Below, one piece after another: positions 8,185-16,336 of a DNA stretch of 64,000 nt. Position numbers and translations under genes: made by a program. The notes beneath the pieces were generated by a model. The model searched no databases, was not told where the DNA came from, and saw only the letters and a list, made by a program, of their open reading frames with translations. Source of the stretch: Knoellia sp031844405 (GTDB taxonomy: Bacteria; Actinomycetota; Actinomycetes; Actinomycetales; Dermatophilaceae); assembly GCA_031844405.1 (NCBI GenBank), contig JAUZVC010000001.1, positions 1,550,001 through 1,614,000 of the forward strand. The letters are read 5' to 3'. Numbering within the stretch: position 1 is the first letter of the stretch; each line of letters opens with the position of its first letter.

Positions 8185-8687
8185 TGAGCGACCAGGTGCA
8201 GAAGCGGGGGGAGGGGCGCTCCGAGTATGGAGTGTCCCTCCTCCTGCTGGCCCTCGGCGTCGTCGCCATCGTCGACGCCCTCGGCCTGATCGAGCGGGGC
8301 GCCCGCGGCTTCATGACCGCGCGGACCGTCCCCATGTTCGTCGGCGCCCTGCTCATCCTCTGCGCCGTCCTCCTCGCGGTCGACATCGCCCGTGGCGGGC
8401 GCGGCGAGCAGGAGGAGGGCGAGGACGTCGACCTCAGCCACGGCTCCGACCTCAGGACGGTCGGCCTGCTCGCGCTGGCCTTCGCCTTCAACGCCGCCTT
8501 CATCGACCGGCTCGGCTGGCCGATCACCGGCGCGGTGCTCTTCTTCGGCGCCGCCTTCGCCCTCGGCAACCGCCACTACGTGCGGCTCGCGGTGATCTCG
8601 GTCCTGCTGTCGCTCATCACGTGGTACGGCTTCTTCCTCGGCCTGGACGTCATGCTCCCGGCCGGGCTCCTGGACGGGATCCTCTGA
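8184..8687 (+). CDS. tctB: Tripartite tricarboxylate transporter small membrane subunit TctB
   Basis: A 167-residue membrane protein with four predicted helices: YGVSLLLLALGVVAIVDALG, VPMFVGALLILCAVLLAVDI, a segment around TVGLLALAFAFNAAFIDRLG, and the C-terminal pair from GAVLFFGAAFALG through VRLAVISVLLSLITWYGFFL. An acidic cytoplasmic loop (GEQEEGEDVD) separates the halves. Length and topology match TctB. It starts at TGATG, overlapping the tctC stop by one base, so it is translationally coupled. It pairs with TctA as the integral membrane part of the secondary transporter. Confidence 0.9.
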   Translation: MSDQVQKRGEGRSEYGVSLLLLALGVVAIVDALGLIERGARGFMTARTVPMFVGALLILCAVLLAVDIARGGRGEQEEGEDVDLSHGSDLRTVGLLALAFAFNAAFIDRLGWPITGAVLFFGAAFALGNRHYVRLAVISVLLSLITWYGFFLGLDVMLPAGLLDGIL

Positions 8688-8688
8688 C

Positions 8689-10245
8689 ATGGACGGCATC
8701 AACGCCCTGCTCGAGGGCATGTCGTCGGCCCTGACGCCGATGAACCTCCTCTACGCCTTCCTCGGTGTGCTCCTCGGCACCGCCATCGGCGTCCTGCCCG
8801 GCATCGGTCCGGCCATGGCCATCGCCCTCCTCCTGCCGCTCACCTACACCCTCGAGGTCCAGCAGGCGATCATCATGTTCGCCGGGCTCTACTACGGCGG
8901 CATGTACGGCGGCTCGACGACCTCGATCCTGCTCAACACCCCGGGCGAGAGCGCATCGGTGATGACGGCGATCGAGGGCAACAAGATGGCCAAGGCGGGT
9001 CGTGGCGCCGCCGCCCTCGCCACCGCGGCCATCGGCTCGTTCGTCGCCGGCACCATCGCCACGCTCTGCCTCGCACTCCTCGCGCCCCAGGTCGTGAAGT
9101 TCGCGATCCAGCTCGGCGACCCGGACTACCTCGCGGTCATGGTCTTCGCCTTCGTCGCGGTGACGACCGTCCTCGGCAGCTCGAAGATCCGCGGCTTCGC
9201 GAGCCTCGGCCTCGGGGTGTGGATCGGCCTCATCGGCATCGACCAGACCTCGGGCCAGCAGCGGCTCACCTTCGGCATCGACCAGCTCTCCGACGGCATC
9301 GACGTCGTCGTCGTGGCCGTCGCCGTCTTCGCGATGGGTGAGGCGCTGTGGATCGCGGCGCACCTGCGCCGGGCTCCCGCACGCATCATCCCGATCAAGG
9401 GCCGGCTCATGACGCGCGAGGACCTCTCCCGCTCGTGGAAGCCGTGGCTGCGGGGGTCGGTGATCGGCTTCCCCTTCGGCGCGATCCCGGCCGGAGGCGC
9501 GGAGATCCCGACGTTCCTGTCCTACATCACCGAGCGCAAGCTCGCGAAGAAGCCGGAGGAGTTCGGCAAGGGCGCCATCGAGGGCGTCGCCGGACCCGAG
9601 GCCACCAACAACGCCTCGGCGGCCGGCAGCCTCGTCCCGCTCCTCACCCTCGGCATCCCGACGACCGCGACCGCGGCCGTCATGATCCTCGCCTTCCAGA
9701 CCTACGGCATCCAGCCCGGTCCGCGCCTCTTCGACGAGCAGGGCCCGCTCGTGTGGACGCTCATCGCGAGCCTCCTCATCGGCAACGCGATGCTCCTCGC
9801 GCTCAACCTGCCGATGGCCGGTCTGTGGGCCAAGCTCCTGCTCATCCCCAGGCCCTACCTGTATGCCGGCATCCTCATGTTCGCGTCGCTCGGCGCCTAC
9901 GCGGCCAACGGCACGGCGTTCGACCTCTGGCTGCTCCTGCTCATCGGCGGGCTCGGCTTCGCGATGCGGCGCTACGGCCTCCCGGTCGTGCCGCTCATCG
10001 TCGGCCTCATCCTCGCCCCGCGAGCCGAGGTCTTCATGCGGCGAGCGCTCCAGATCAGCGACGGGCACCTCTCGGGCCTCGTCAACACGACCTTCTCGAA
10101 GGTCGTCTACACCCTCGTGCTGCTCGTCGTCCTCGTCCCCCTGGTGTGGGCGCAGGTCCAGAAGCGCCGCACCCCGCCGGAGGACCCGACCTCGGGCCCT
10201 GATGGCACCCGCCTGCAGCAGCACGCCAACAGCGAAGGAGCCTGA
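8689..10245 (+). CDS. tctA: Tripartite tricarboxylate transporter large membrane subunit TctA
   Basis: A 518-residue polytopic protein (10-12 helices) that is a full-length TctA. Diagnostic stretches are GVLLGTAIGVLPGIGPAMAI near residue 25, GLYYGGMYGGSTTSILLNTP near 65, FPFGAIPAGGAEIPTFLSY near 262, and the repeated-module motif NNASAAGSLVPLLTLGIPTT near 305. It is the ion-coupled translocation subunit that takes substrate from TctC. It begins 1 bp after tctB and is followed 1 bp later by the Usp gene. Confidence 0.94.
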   Translation: MDGINALLEGMSSALTPMNLLYAFLGVLLGTAIGVLPGIGPAMAIALLLPLTYTLEVQQAIIMFAGLYYGGMYGGSTTSILLNTPGESASVMTAIEGNKMAKAGRGAAALATAAIGSFVAGTIATLCLALLAPQVVKFAIQLGDPDYLAVMVFAFVAVTTVLGSSKIRGFASLGLGVWIGLIGIDQTSGQQRLTFGIDQLSDGIDVVVVAVAVFAMGEALWIAAHLRRAPARIIPIKGRLMTREDLSRSWKPWLRGSVIGFPFGAIPAGGAEIPTFLSYITERKLAKKPEEFGKGAIEGVAGPEATNNASAAGSLVPLLTLGIPTTATAAVMILAFQTYGIQPGPRLFDEQGPLVWTLIASLLIGNAMLLALNLPMAGLWAKLLLIPRPYLYAGILMFASLGAYAANGTAFDLWLLLLIGGLGFAMRRYGLPVVPLIVGLILAPRAEVFMRRALQISDGHLSGLVNTTFSKVVYTLVLLVVLVPLVWAQVQKRRTPPEDPTSGPDGTRLQQHANSEGA

Positions 10246-10246
10246 C

Positions 10247-10642
10247 ATGCCGGTCATCGTGGGGTTCGTGCCCACCAAGGAGGGTCGTGCGGCGCTCGAC
10301 GCGGCCGTCGTCGAGGCCCGTGGCCGCGGCAGCCGGCTCCTCGTCGTCAACGCGAGCACCGGGGCGGCGTCGGCCGACAACCGCTACGTCGACGACGCCC
10401 AGCTCACCGACCTGCGGGCCGAGCTCGACGCGTCGGGTCTCGACTACGAGATCTCGCACGCCGTGCACCGCAAGGACCCGGCGGAAGTCCTCGTGGAGCT
10501 CGCCGAGCAGACCAACGCCGAGCTCATCGTCATCGGGGTCCGCCGGCGCACGCCGGTCGGCAAGCTCCTGCTCGGCAGCCAGGCACAGAAGGTCCTCCTC
10601 GACGCCGAGTGCCCCGTGCTCGCCGTCAAGGCACCGCGCTAG
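10247..10642 (+). CDS. Universal stress protein (UspA family)
   Basis: A 131-residue single Usp domain. The N-terminal MPVIVGFVPTKEGRAALDAA strand-helix and the C-terminal ATP-binding GVRRRTPVGKLLLGSQAQKV (G-x2-G-x9-G-S/T-type loop), then LLDAECPVLAVK, are present, so nucleotide binding is likely. It is the last gene of the tct operon, directly after tctA. Usp genes sit beside several secondary carboxylate transporters and may modulate uptake; that role here is inferred from position only. Confidence 0.88.
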   Translation: MPVIVGFVPTKEGRAALDAAVVEARGRGSRLLVVNASTGAASADNRYVDDAQLTDLRAELDASGLDYEISHAVHRKDPAEVLVELAEQTNAELIVIGVRRRTPVGKLLLGSQAQKVLLDAECPVLAVKAPR

Positions 10643-10709
10643 CCCACGCCCGCTCCGTCGCGGCACCCCCTGCCAGGCCGCGGCGCACGGCGCGAGCACC
10701 GCGCGGCCC

Positions 10710-10740
10710 GGAGCCGCCCACGACACCCGTGGGCGGCTCC
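10710..10740 (+). terminator. Hairpin terminator after tctCBA-usp
   Basis: A perfect 13-bp stem, GGAGCCGCCCACG (10710-10722) and its complement (10728-10740), closes a 5-nt loop 67 bp after the usp stop. No T-run follows, as is common in high-GC actinobacteria. Confidence 0.75.
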
Positions 10741-10817
10741 GTCGCGTTCCCGGCAGCCGCCGCTGGGCAGCCGCCACGGCTGCCGGAGCGGTGACCGGGG
10801 CCCGACCCGCGGAGTCC

Positions 10818-10823
10818 TAGACT
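10818..10823 (+). promoter_or_regulatory. Leaderless -10 promoter box of gatC
   Basis: TAGACT ends 7 bp before the gatC ATG, placing the start point at or next to the initiation codon. There is no room for a Shine-Dalgarno site, so the mRNA is probably leaderless. No clear -35 box. Confidence 0.6.
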
Positions 10824-10830
10824 GGCGCCC

Positions 10831-11127
10831 ATGGCTGAACTCACCCGCGACGACGTGGCGCACCTCGCCGGTCTCGCCCGCATCGACCTCTCCGACGCCG
10901 AGCTCGACAGGATGGTCGGCGAGCTGGGCGTCATCCTCGAGTCGGTCGCCGTCGTCCAGCAGGCGCCCATCGAGGGCGTCGAGCCGATGAGCCACCCGAT
11001 GCCGATCGTCAACGTCACGCGACCCGACGTCGTCCGGCCCAGCCTCGGCGCCGAGGCGGCCCTCGCGGGCGCCCCCGAGGCCGACCAGCAGCGCTTCTCC
11101 GTCCCCCGCATCCTCGACGAGGACTGA
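10831..11127 (+). CDS. gatC: Asp-tRNA(Asn)/Glu-tRNA(Gln) amidotransferase subunit C
   Basis: A 98-residue GatC. The opening LTRDDVAHLAGLARIDLSDAELDRM and the C-terminal RPDVVRPSL...FSVPRILDED match the family at its usual length. GatC is the small scaffold wrapping GatA and GatB in the amidotransferase that converts Glu-tRNA(Gln), and in many species Asp-tRNA(Asn), to the amidated form. It fits with the tRNA-Gln gene and gltX in this window: non-discriminating GltX would charge tRNA-Gln with Glu and GatCAB would amidate it. First gene of gatCAB. Confidence 0.96.
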   Translation: MAELTRDDVAHLAGLARIDLSDAELDRMVGELGVILESVAVVQQAPIEGVEPMSHPMPIVNVTRPDVVRPSLGAEAALAGAPEADQQRFSVPRILDED

Positions 11128-11137
11128 CGACGCGACC

Positions 11138-11166
11138 GTATGCCGTGAGGTGAGCTCCCGGCATAC
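11138..11166. repeat. Small inverted repeat with GTATGCCG arms between gatC and gatA
   Basis: GTATGCCG and, about 14 bases later, CGGCATAC face each other in the 88-bp gatC-gatA gap. The stem would be 7-8 bp. It may be a weak internal hairpin that tunes gatA relative to gatC. It is also one of the many copies of this octamer in the window. Confidence 0.45.
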
Positions 11167-11215
11167 CCCACCGTTCCTCCCCCGCACGACGCAGACCCAG
11201 ACCGCAAGGACCGAC

Positions 11216-12742
11216 GTGACCACAGACCTGACCCGCGCCAGCGCCGCCGAGCTCGCCGACCTCCTCACCTCCGGGGCGACGAGCTCGGTCGAGGTGACGC
11301 AGGCGCTGCTCGACCGGACCGACGCCGTCGACGGCGACGTCCACGCCTACCTCCACGTCGACCGCGAGGGTGCCCTCGCGACCGCCCGCGACATCGACAC
11401 GCGGCGCGCCGCCGGGGAGCAGCTCCACCGGCTCGCCGGCGTCCCGATCGCCGTCAAGGACGTCATGACGACCAAGGGCCTGCCGACGACGTGCGGCAGC
11501 CGAATCCTCGAGGGGTGGATCCCGCCCTACGACGCGACCGTCGTCACCCGCATCAAGGCCGCCGGCATGCCGATCCTCGGCAAGACCAACATGGACGAGT
11601 TCGCGATGGGGTCCTCGACCGAGCACTCGGCCTACGGCCCGACCCGCAACCCGTGGGACCTCGAGCGCATCCCCGGTGGCTCCGGTGGTGGCTCCAGCGC
11701 GGTCGTCGCGTCGTTCCAGGCGCCGCTCGCGACCGGCACCGACACCGGCGGCTCGATCCGTCAGCCCGCGGCCGTCACCGGGACCGTCGGGACCAAGCCG
11801 ACCTACGGCGGGGTCTCCCGCTACGGCCTCGTCGCGCTCGCCTCGTCGCTCGACCAGGCCGGCCCGTGCACCCGCACCGTCCTCGATGCCGCGCTGCTCC
11901 ACGAGGTCATGGGCGGTCACGACCCGATGGACTCGACGTCGATCGACGCGCCCGTGCCCGCCGTCGTCGAGGCAGCGCGCCGCGCCGACGTCTCGGGGAT
12001 GCGCATCGGCATCGTCCGCGAGCTCACCGGCGAGGGCTTCCAGGCCGGGGTGCAGCAGCGCTTCGAGGAGTCGGTGCAGCACCTCGTCGACGCCGGCGCC
12101 GAGGTCGTCGAGGTCTCGTGCCCGAGCTTCACCTCGGCCCTCGCGGCCTACTACCTCATCCTCCCGTCGGAGGCCTCGAGCAACCTCGCGAAGTTCGACG
12201 CCATGCGCTACGGCCTGCGCGTGCTCCCCGAGGGGATCGACGACCCGAGCGCGGAGCAGGTCATGGCCGCGACGCGCGACGCCGGCTTCGGCGACGAGGT
12301 CAAGCGCCGCATCATCCTCGGCACCTACGCCCTCTCGTCGGGCTACTACGACGCCTACTACGGCTCGGCGCAGAAGGTCCGCCGCCTCATCGCCGACGAC
12401 TTCGCCAAGGCGTTCGAGACCGCCGACGTCCTCGTCTCGCCGACCGCGCCGACGACGGCCTTCCGCTTCGGCGACAAGCTCGACGACCCGATGGCGATGT
12501 ACCTCAACGACATCGCGACGATCCCCGCCAACCTCGCCGGCGTCCCCGGCATGTCGCTTCCGAGCGGCCTCGCGGACGAGGACGGCCTGCCCGCGGGCTT
12601 CCAGATCCTCGCGCCCGCCGCTGCCGACGAGCGCCTGTATGCCGTCGGCTCGGCACTCGAGCAGCGGCTCCACGCCGCGTGGGGCGGGCCGCTGCTCGAC
12701 CGTGCCCCCGACCTCTCCGCCGCCACCTCGAAGGAGGCCTGA
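11216..12742 (+). CDS. gatA: Asp-tRNA(Asn)/Glu-tRNA(Gln) amidotransferase subunit A (glutaminase)
   Basis: A 508-residue amidase-signature protein. The Ser-cisSer-Lys triad is visible: Lys near residue 80 in IAVKDVMTTKG, the cis-Ser in PGGSGGGSSAVVASF near 160, and the nucleophile Ser in TDTGGSIRQPAAVTGTVG near 180, followed by KPTYGGVSRYGLVALASSLDQ. GatA hydrolyses glutamine and channels ammonia to GatB. I chose the GTG at 11216, preceded by AAGGA, over an upstream in-frame start at 11150 because MTTDLTRASAAELADLL matches usual GatA N-termini. Confidence 0.96.
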   Translation: MTTDLTRASAAELADLLTSGATSSVEVTQALLDRTDAVDGDVHAYLHVDREGALATARDIDTRRAAGEQLHRLAGVPIAVKDVMTTKGLPTTCGSRILEGWIPPYDATVVTRIKAAGMPILGKTNMDEFAMGSSTEHSAYGPTRNPWDLERIPGGSGGGSSAVVASFQAPLATGTDTGGSIRQPAAVTGTVGTKPTYGGVSRYGLVALASSLDQAGPCTRTVLDAALLHEVMGGHDPMDSTSIDAPVPAVVEAARRADVSGMRIGIVRELTGEGFQAGVQQRFEESVQHLVDAGAEVVEVSCPSFTSALAAYYLILPSEASSNLAKFDAMRYGLRVLPEGIDDPSAEQVMAATRDAGFGDEVKRRIILGTYALSSGYYDAYYGSAQKVRRLIADDFAKAFETADVLVSPTAPTTAFRFGDKLDDPMAMYLNDIATIPANLAGVPGMSLPSGLADEDGLPAGFQILAPAAADERLYAVGSALEQRLHAAWGGPLLDRAPDLSAATSKEA

Positions 12743-12743
12743 C

Positions 12744-14267
12744 ATGACCGTTGTGGACACCGAGGCGACGATCGCCTGGGACGACGTCCTCGCCTCCTAC
12801 GACCCCGTGCTCGGGCTCGAGGTCCACGTCGAGCTCGGCACCAACACGAAGATGTTCTGCGGGTGTGCCACCGAGTTCGGGGCCGAGCCCAACACGCAGG
12901 TCTGCCCGGTCTGCCTCGGCCTGCCCGGCGCGCTGCCGGTCGTCAACGAGAAGGCCGTCGAGTCGGCGATCCGCATCGGTCTCGCGCTCAACTGCGAGAT
13001 CGCGCAGTGGTGCCGGTTCGCTCGGAAGAACTACTTCTACCCGGACATGCCCAAGAACTTCCAGACCTCGCAGTACGACGAGCCGATCGCCTTCGAGGGC
13101 TACCTCGACGTCGAGCTCGACGACGGCTCGACGTTCCGCGTCGAGATCGAGCGGGCGCACATGGAGGAGGACACGGGCAAGTCGCTGCACGTCGGCGGGT
13201 CGACCGGGCGCATTCACGGCGCGACGCACTCGCTCGTCGACTACAACCGCGCCGGCATCCCGCTCATCGAGATCGTCACCAAGCCGCTGCGCGGTGCGGG
13301 GGAGCGCGCACCCGAGGTGGCCCGCGCCTACGTCGCCACCCTGCGCGACCTGCTCAAGGCGCTCGACGTCTCCGACGTCAAGATGGAGCAGGGCTCGATG
13401 CGCTGCGACGTCAACCTCTCGCTCATGCCCAAGGGCTCGACGACGCTCGGCACCCGCACCGAGACCAAGAACGTCAACTCGTTGCGCTCGGTCGAGCGCG
13501 CCGTCCGCTACGAGATGTGCCGCCACGGAGCGATCCTCCAGGCCGGGGGCTCGGTCCTCCAGGAGACGCGGCACTGGCACGAGGACACCGGCATGACGAC
13601 GTCGGGCCGCCCGAAGTCCGACGCCGACGACTACCGCTACTTCCCCGAGCCCGACCTCGTCCCGGTGGCGCCCTCGCGCGAGACGGTCGAGGAGCTGCGC
13701 GCCACGCTGCCCGAGCCGCCGGCCCAGCGCCGCAAGCGTCTCCAGTCCGACTGGGGCTTCAGCGACCTCGAGATGCGCGACGTGCTCAACGCCGGGCTCG
13801 TCGACCTCATCGGCGAGACCGTCGAGGCCGGCGCGACCCCCGCGGGCGCACGCAAGTGGTGGTCCGGCGAGATCGCCCGTCGCGCCAACGCCGAGGGCAC
13901 CGACGTCGCCTCGTATGCCGCAGCACGCTCGATCGTCCCGGCGCACGTCGTCGAGCTCGAGGGCCTCGTGACCTCGGGCCGGCTCAACGACTCGATGGCC
14001 CGTCAGGCCTGGGAGGGCGTGCTCGACGGCGAGGGCACCCCCACCGAGGTGGCCGACGCCCGTGGCCTCGAGCTCGTCCAGGACGACGGCGCCCTCGAGG
14101 CGGCCGTCGACAGGGTCATCGAGGCCAACTCCGACGTCGCGCAGAAGGTCCGCGACGGCAAGGTCCAGGCCGCCGGCGCGCTCATCGGCCAGGTCATGAA
14201 GGAGATGAAGGGTCAGGCCGACGCAGGCAAGGCCCGCGAGATCATCCTCGCCAAGCTCACCAGCTGA
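12744..14267 (+). CDS. gatB: Asp-tRNA(Asn)/Glu-tRNA(Gln) amidotransferase subunit B
   Basis: A 507-residue GatB. The catalytic cradle begins with VLGLEVHVELGTNTKMFCGC and carries the Cys pairs of CGCATEF and VCPVCLGLPGALP. KNYFYPDMPKNFQTSQYD, MEEDTGKSLH and DYNRAGIPLIEIVTKP are all canonical. A GatB/YqeY-type tRNA-binding tail occupies roughly residues 350-507 (VMKEMKGQADAGKAREII at the end). It phosphorylates and amidates Glu-tRNA(Gln). The ATG is 2 bp after gatA with AAGGAGG upstream. It ends just before a large palindrome shared with the convergent DUF937 gene. Confidence 0.97.
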   Translation: MTVVDTEATIAWDDVLASYDPVLGLEVHVELGTNTKMFCGCATEFGAEPNTQVCPVCLGLPGALPVVNEKAVESAIRIGLALNCEIAQWCRFARKNYFYPDMPKNFQTSQYDEPIAFEGYLDVELDDGSTFRVEIERAHMEEDTGKSLHVGGSTGRIHGATHSLVDYNRAGIPLIEIVTKPLRGAGERAPEVARAYVATLRDLLKALDVSDVKMEQGSMRCDVNLSLMPKGSTTLGTRTETKNVNSLRSVERAVRYEMCRHGAILQAGGSVLQETRHWHEDTGMTTSGRPKSDADDYRYFPEPDLVPVAPSRETVEELRATLPEPPAQRRKRLQSDWGFSDLEMRDVLNAGLVDLIGETVEAGATPAGARKWWSGEIARRANAEGTDVASYAAARSIVPAHVVELEGLVTSGRLNDSMARQAWEGVLDGEGTPTEVADARGLELVQDDGALEAAVDRVIEANSDVAQKVRDGKVQAAGALIGQVMKEMKGQADAGKAREIILAKLTS

Positions 14268-14286
14268 CCCACCCCTGCTCGCTCGT

Positions 14287-14352
14287 CCGACTTCTTGCCC
14301 TTTTCGTCCCGTCGTCGCTGCGCTCCTCGGGACGAAAAGGGCAAGAAGTCGG
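14287..14352. terminator. Perfect 24-bp inverted repeat, bidirectional terminator and intergenic repeat element A
   Basis: Arms at 14287-14310 and 14329-14352 are perfectly complementary over 24 bp with an 18-nt loop, in the gap between convergent gatB and the DUF937 gene. The arm begins CCGACTTCTTGCCCTTTTCG, so the stem ends partly in A/T-rich pairs. Its outer sequence CGACTTCTTGC recurs at 38118 and, in changed form, at 31874, suggesting a mobile or dispersed hairpin family used as a terminator. Confidence 0.8.
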
Positions 14353-14356
14353 CCCT

Positions 14357-14983
14357 TCAGCGGCGGCCGCCTCCGAGGAGGCCGCCGAGGATGTCGATGA
14401 TCGACCCGCCGGCCGAGCCCTGCCCCTGCTGCGTCGGCGCGGGCGCCTGCTGAGTCGTGCCACCACCGAGGGCACCGCCGAGGACGTCCTGGAGCATCGA
14501 GTCGAGTGATCCGGGTCCGCCCTGGGCCGAGTTGTCGGTGGTCGAAGGGGCGGTCGCGCCACCTCCGCCGATCCCTCCGCCGCCGCCCTTGAGGACCCTC
14601 TGGGCGAGGTAGGACAGGACGATCGGGGCGAGGATCGGGATGAGGCGCCGGACGAGCCCGCCGCTCGCGCTCGACGACGATCCGAGGGCGGAGTAGACCT
14701 GCTCCTCGTTGGACCCGAAGATGTGCGACGCGATCTTCTCGCCGTCCTGCTGGTCGACCTGCCCGAGGTCGACCCCGCCCTGCAGCAGGTCGTCGTCGTG
14801 CTGGCCGAGCGCCTCGACGATCGAGCTCGCGCCGCCGGGGTCCTGTGCGTTGGCCTGCAGCCCGCCGAGCAGGGCGGGCAGCGCCGCCCGGGCGGCCTGC
14901 TGGACCTCCTGCGGGTCGGCGCCGACCTGCTGGGCCAGCTGGTCGATCGGAAGGTTCCGGAGGATGTCGTCAACTGCAGCCAT
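14357..14983 (-). CDS. DUF937-domain protein
   Basis: A 208-residue DUF937 (YidB-like) protein. The N-terminal half carries MAAVDDILRNLPIDQLAQQV then GADPQEVQQAARAALPALLG, ANAQDPGGASSIVEALGQHD and GEKIASHIFGSNEEQVYSAL, the usual helical repeats. LVRRLIPILAPIVLSYLAQR precedes a Gly-rich, low-complexity tail ending SIIDILGGLLGGGRR. No enzymatic motif is known for the family. It stands alone, convergent with gatB; function unknown. Confidence 0.8.
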   Translation of the reverse strand: MAAVDDILRNLPIDQLAQQVGADPQEVQQAARAALPALLGGLQANAQDPGGASSIVEALGQHDDDLLQGGVDLGQVDQQDGEKIASHIFGSNEEQVYSALGSSSSASGGLVRRLIPILAPIVLSYLAQRVLKGGGGGIGGGGATAPSTTDNSAQGGPGSLDSMLQDVLGGALGGGTTQQAPAPTQQGQGSAGGSIIDILGGLLGGGRR

Positions 14984-15071
14984 GGGTGGTGCCGCCTCTC
15001 GTGGGGTGGTGGGCGACGGTGCCCACCGCTGTCTGCCAACGTACTCAGGCCCGGACGGGCCGGGAGGGTTG

Positions 15072-16244
15072 TCACCCCACGGGCACCCGCAGCACCCGGT
15101 CGTCGCCGCGCTTCGGGTCGCCGCGGAAGGTGTTGCTCGTCAGCACCCACAACGTGCCGTCGGGTGCGGCGACGGCATCCCGCAGACGGCCGAACCTGTT
15201 CTCCAGCAGGCGAACCGGCTCACCGGTGCGCCTTGCCCCCGACACCGGCACCTTCCACAGCGACTCCCCGCGCAGGGCGGCCATGTAGACCGCGCCGTCG
15301 GCGCCCACGGCGATCCCGCTCGGCGACGAGTCGTCGGTCGACCACTGGGCGATCGGTGCGACGAAGCCGTCCCTCTGCTCGATGCCCTCCACCTCGGGCC
15401 AGCCGTAGTTCGCGCCGGGGGTGATGACGTTGAGCTCGTCCCACGTGTTCTGCCCGAACTCGCTCGCATACATCGTGCCGTCCGCGCCCCATGCCAGGCC
15501 CTGCACGTTGCGGTGCCCCATGCTCCACATGCGGCTCCCCGCGACGGGGTTGCCCGGCGCCGGCTTCCCGTCCGCGGTGACACGCAGGATCTTGCCGCCG
15601 AGGTTGCGCCGGTCCTGTGCCCGGTCGGGCTGGGCGGCGTCGCCGGTCGCGACGTAGAGGAAGCCGTCCGGTCCCCACGCGATCCGTCCTCCGTTGTGGT
15701 TGCGGGCCTTGGGTATGCCGGTGAGCACCGGTGTCATCGGCCCGAACCCGCCTGCCCCAAGGGTCGTCCGCACGACGCGGTTGTCGTCCGCCGAGGTGAG
15801 GTAGAGGTGCACCGTCGAGTCCTCGGCGAAGGTCGGAGAGACGGCCACGCCGAGCAGGCCGCCCTCGCCGCCGGGGTCGACGCCGGGCACGGTCCCCACG
15901 CTCGTGCGCCGTCCGGTGGGGGAGACCCTCACGACCTCGGCCTCGTCGCGCAGGGTGACGAGCGCGTCGCCGCCCGGGAGGAAGGCGACCGCCCACGGCA
16001 CGTCGAGCCCGGTGACGACGTCGCTCGGTGCCCCAGCCGGGACCGTGCGGCTCGGCGTCGTGGTCCCCGTGGACGACGCGCTCGGGGACGGCGAGGCGGA
16101 CGACGGGGACGCCGAACCGGAGCTCGCCGAGGGAGCTGTCGTCGCACCATCGGGCGCGTCGTCGTCGGCTCCGCCGCACGCCGTGAGGGCACAGGTGAGC
16201 CCGAGGGCGACGAGAGCGGTCAACGGGCGGCGAGGGGACGGCAT
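15072..16244 (-). CDS. PQQ-dependent sugar (glucose/sorbosone) dehydrogenase-type lipoprotein
   Basis: About 390 residues from the ATG at 16244. It has a lipoprotein signal with lipobox LTAC (Cys23), then an acidic and Ser-rich linker of about 50 residues and a GSDH beta-propeller. Family motifs are LDVPWAVAFLPGGDALVTLR, GEGGLLGVAVSPTFAEDSTV, HNGGRIAWGPDGFLYVATGD, GHRNVQGLAWGADGTMYASE and the EFGQNTWDELNVITPGANYG stretch. These soluble aldose dehydrogenases bind PQQ and calcium outside the membrane. No PQQ biosynthesis gene is in view, so the cofactor or even the catalytic role is uncertain. Confidence 0.85.
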   Translation of the reverse strand: MPSPRRPLTALVALGLTCALTACGGADDDAPDGATTAPSASSGSASPSSASPSPSASSTGTTTPSRTVPAGAPSDVVTGLDVPWAVAFLPGGDALVTLRDEAEVVRVSPTGRRTSVGTVPGVDPGGEGGLLGVAVSPTFAEDSTVHLYLTSADDNRVVRTTLGAGGFGPMTPVLTGIPKARNHNGGRIAWGPDGFLYVATGDAAQPDRAQDRRNLGGKILRVTADGKPAPGNPVAGSRMWSMGHRNVQGLAWGADGTMYASEFGQNTWDELNVITPGANYGWPEVEGIEQRDGFVAPIAQWSTDDSSPSGIAVGADGAVYMAALRGESLWKVPVSGARRTGEPVRLLENRFGRLRDAVAAPDGTLWVLTSNTFRGDPKRGDDRVLRVPVG

Positions 16245-16323
16245 ACCCGATCGTGCCCCGAAGCGGCTGCCGAGGGCGAGGCCGCGACATGGACTCCCAG
16301 CAAGTCCGCAGGAGACGGTCACC

Positions 16324-16329
16324 TAGGGT
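16324..16329 (+). promoter_or_regulatory. Leaderless -10 promoter box
   Basis: TAGGGT ends 7 bp before the ATG at 16337, the same arrangement as gatC, ilvD and leuB. This supports choosing that ATG over an earlier in-frame one at 16253. Confidence 0.55.
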
Positions 16330-16336
16330 CGTGGCC

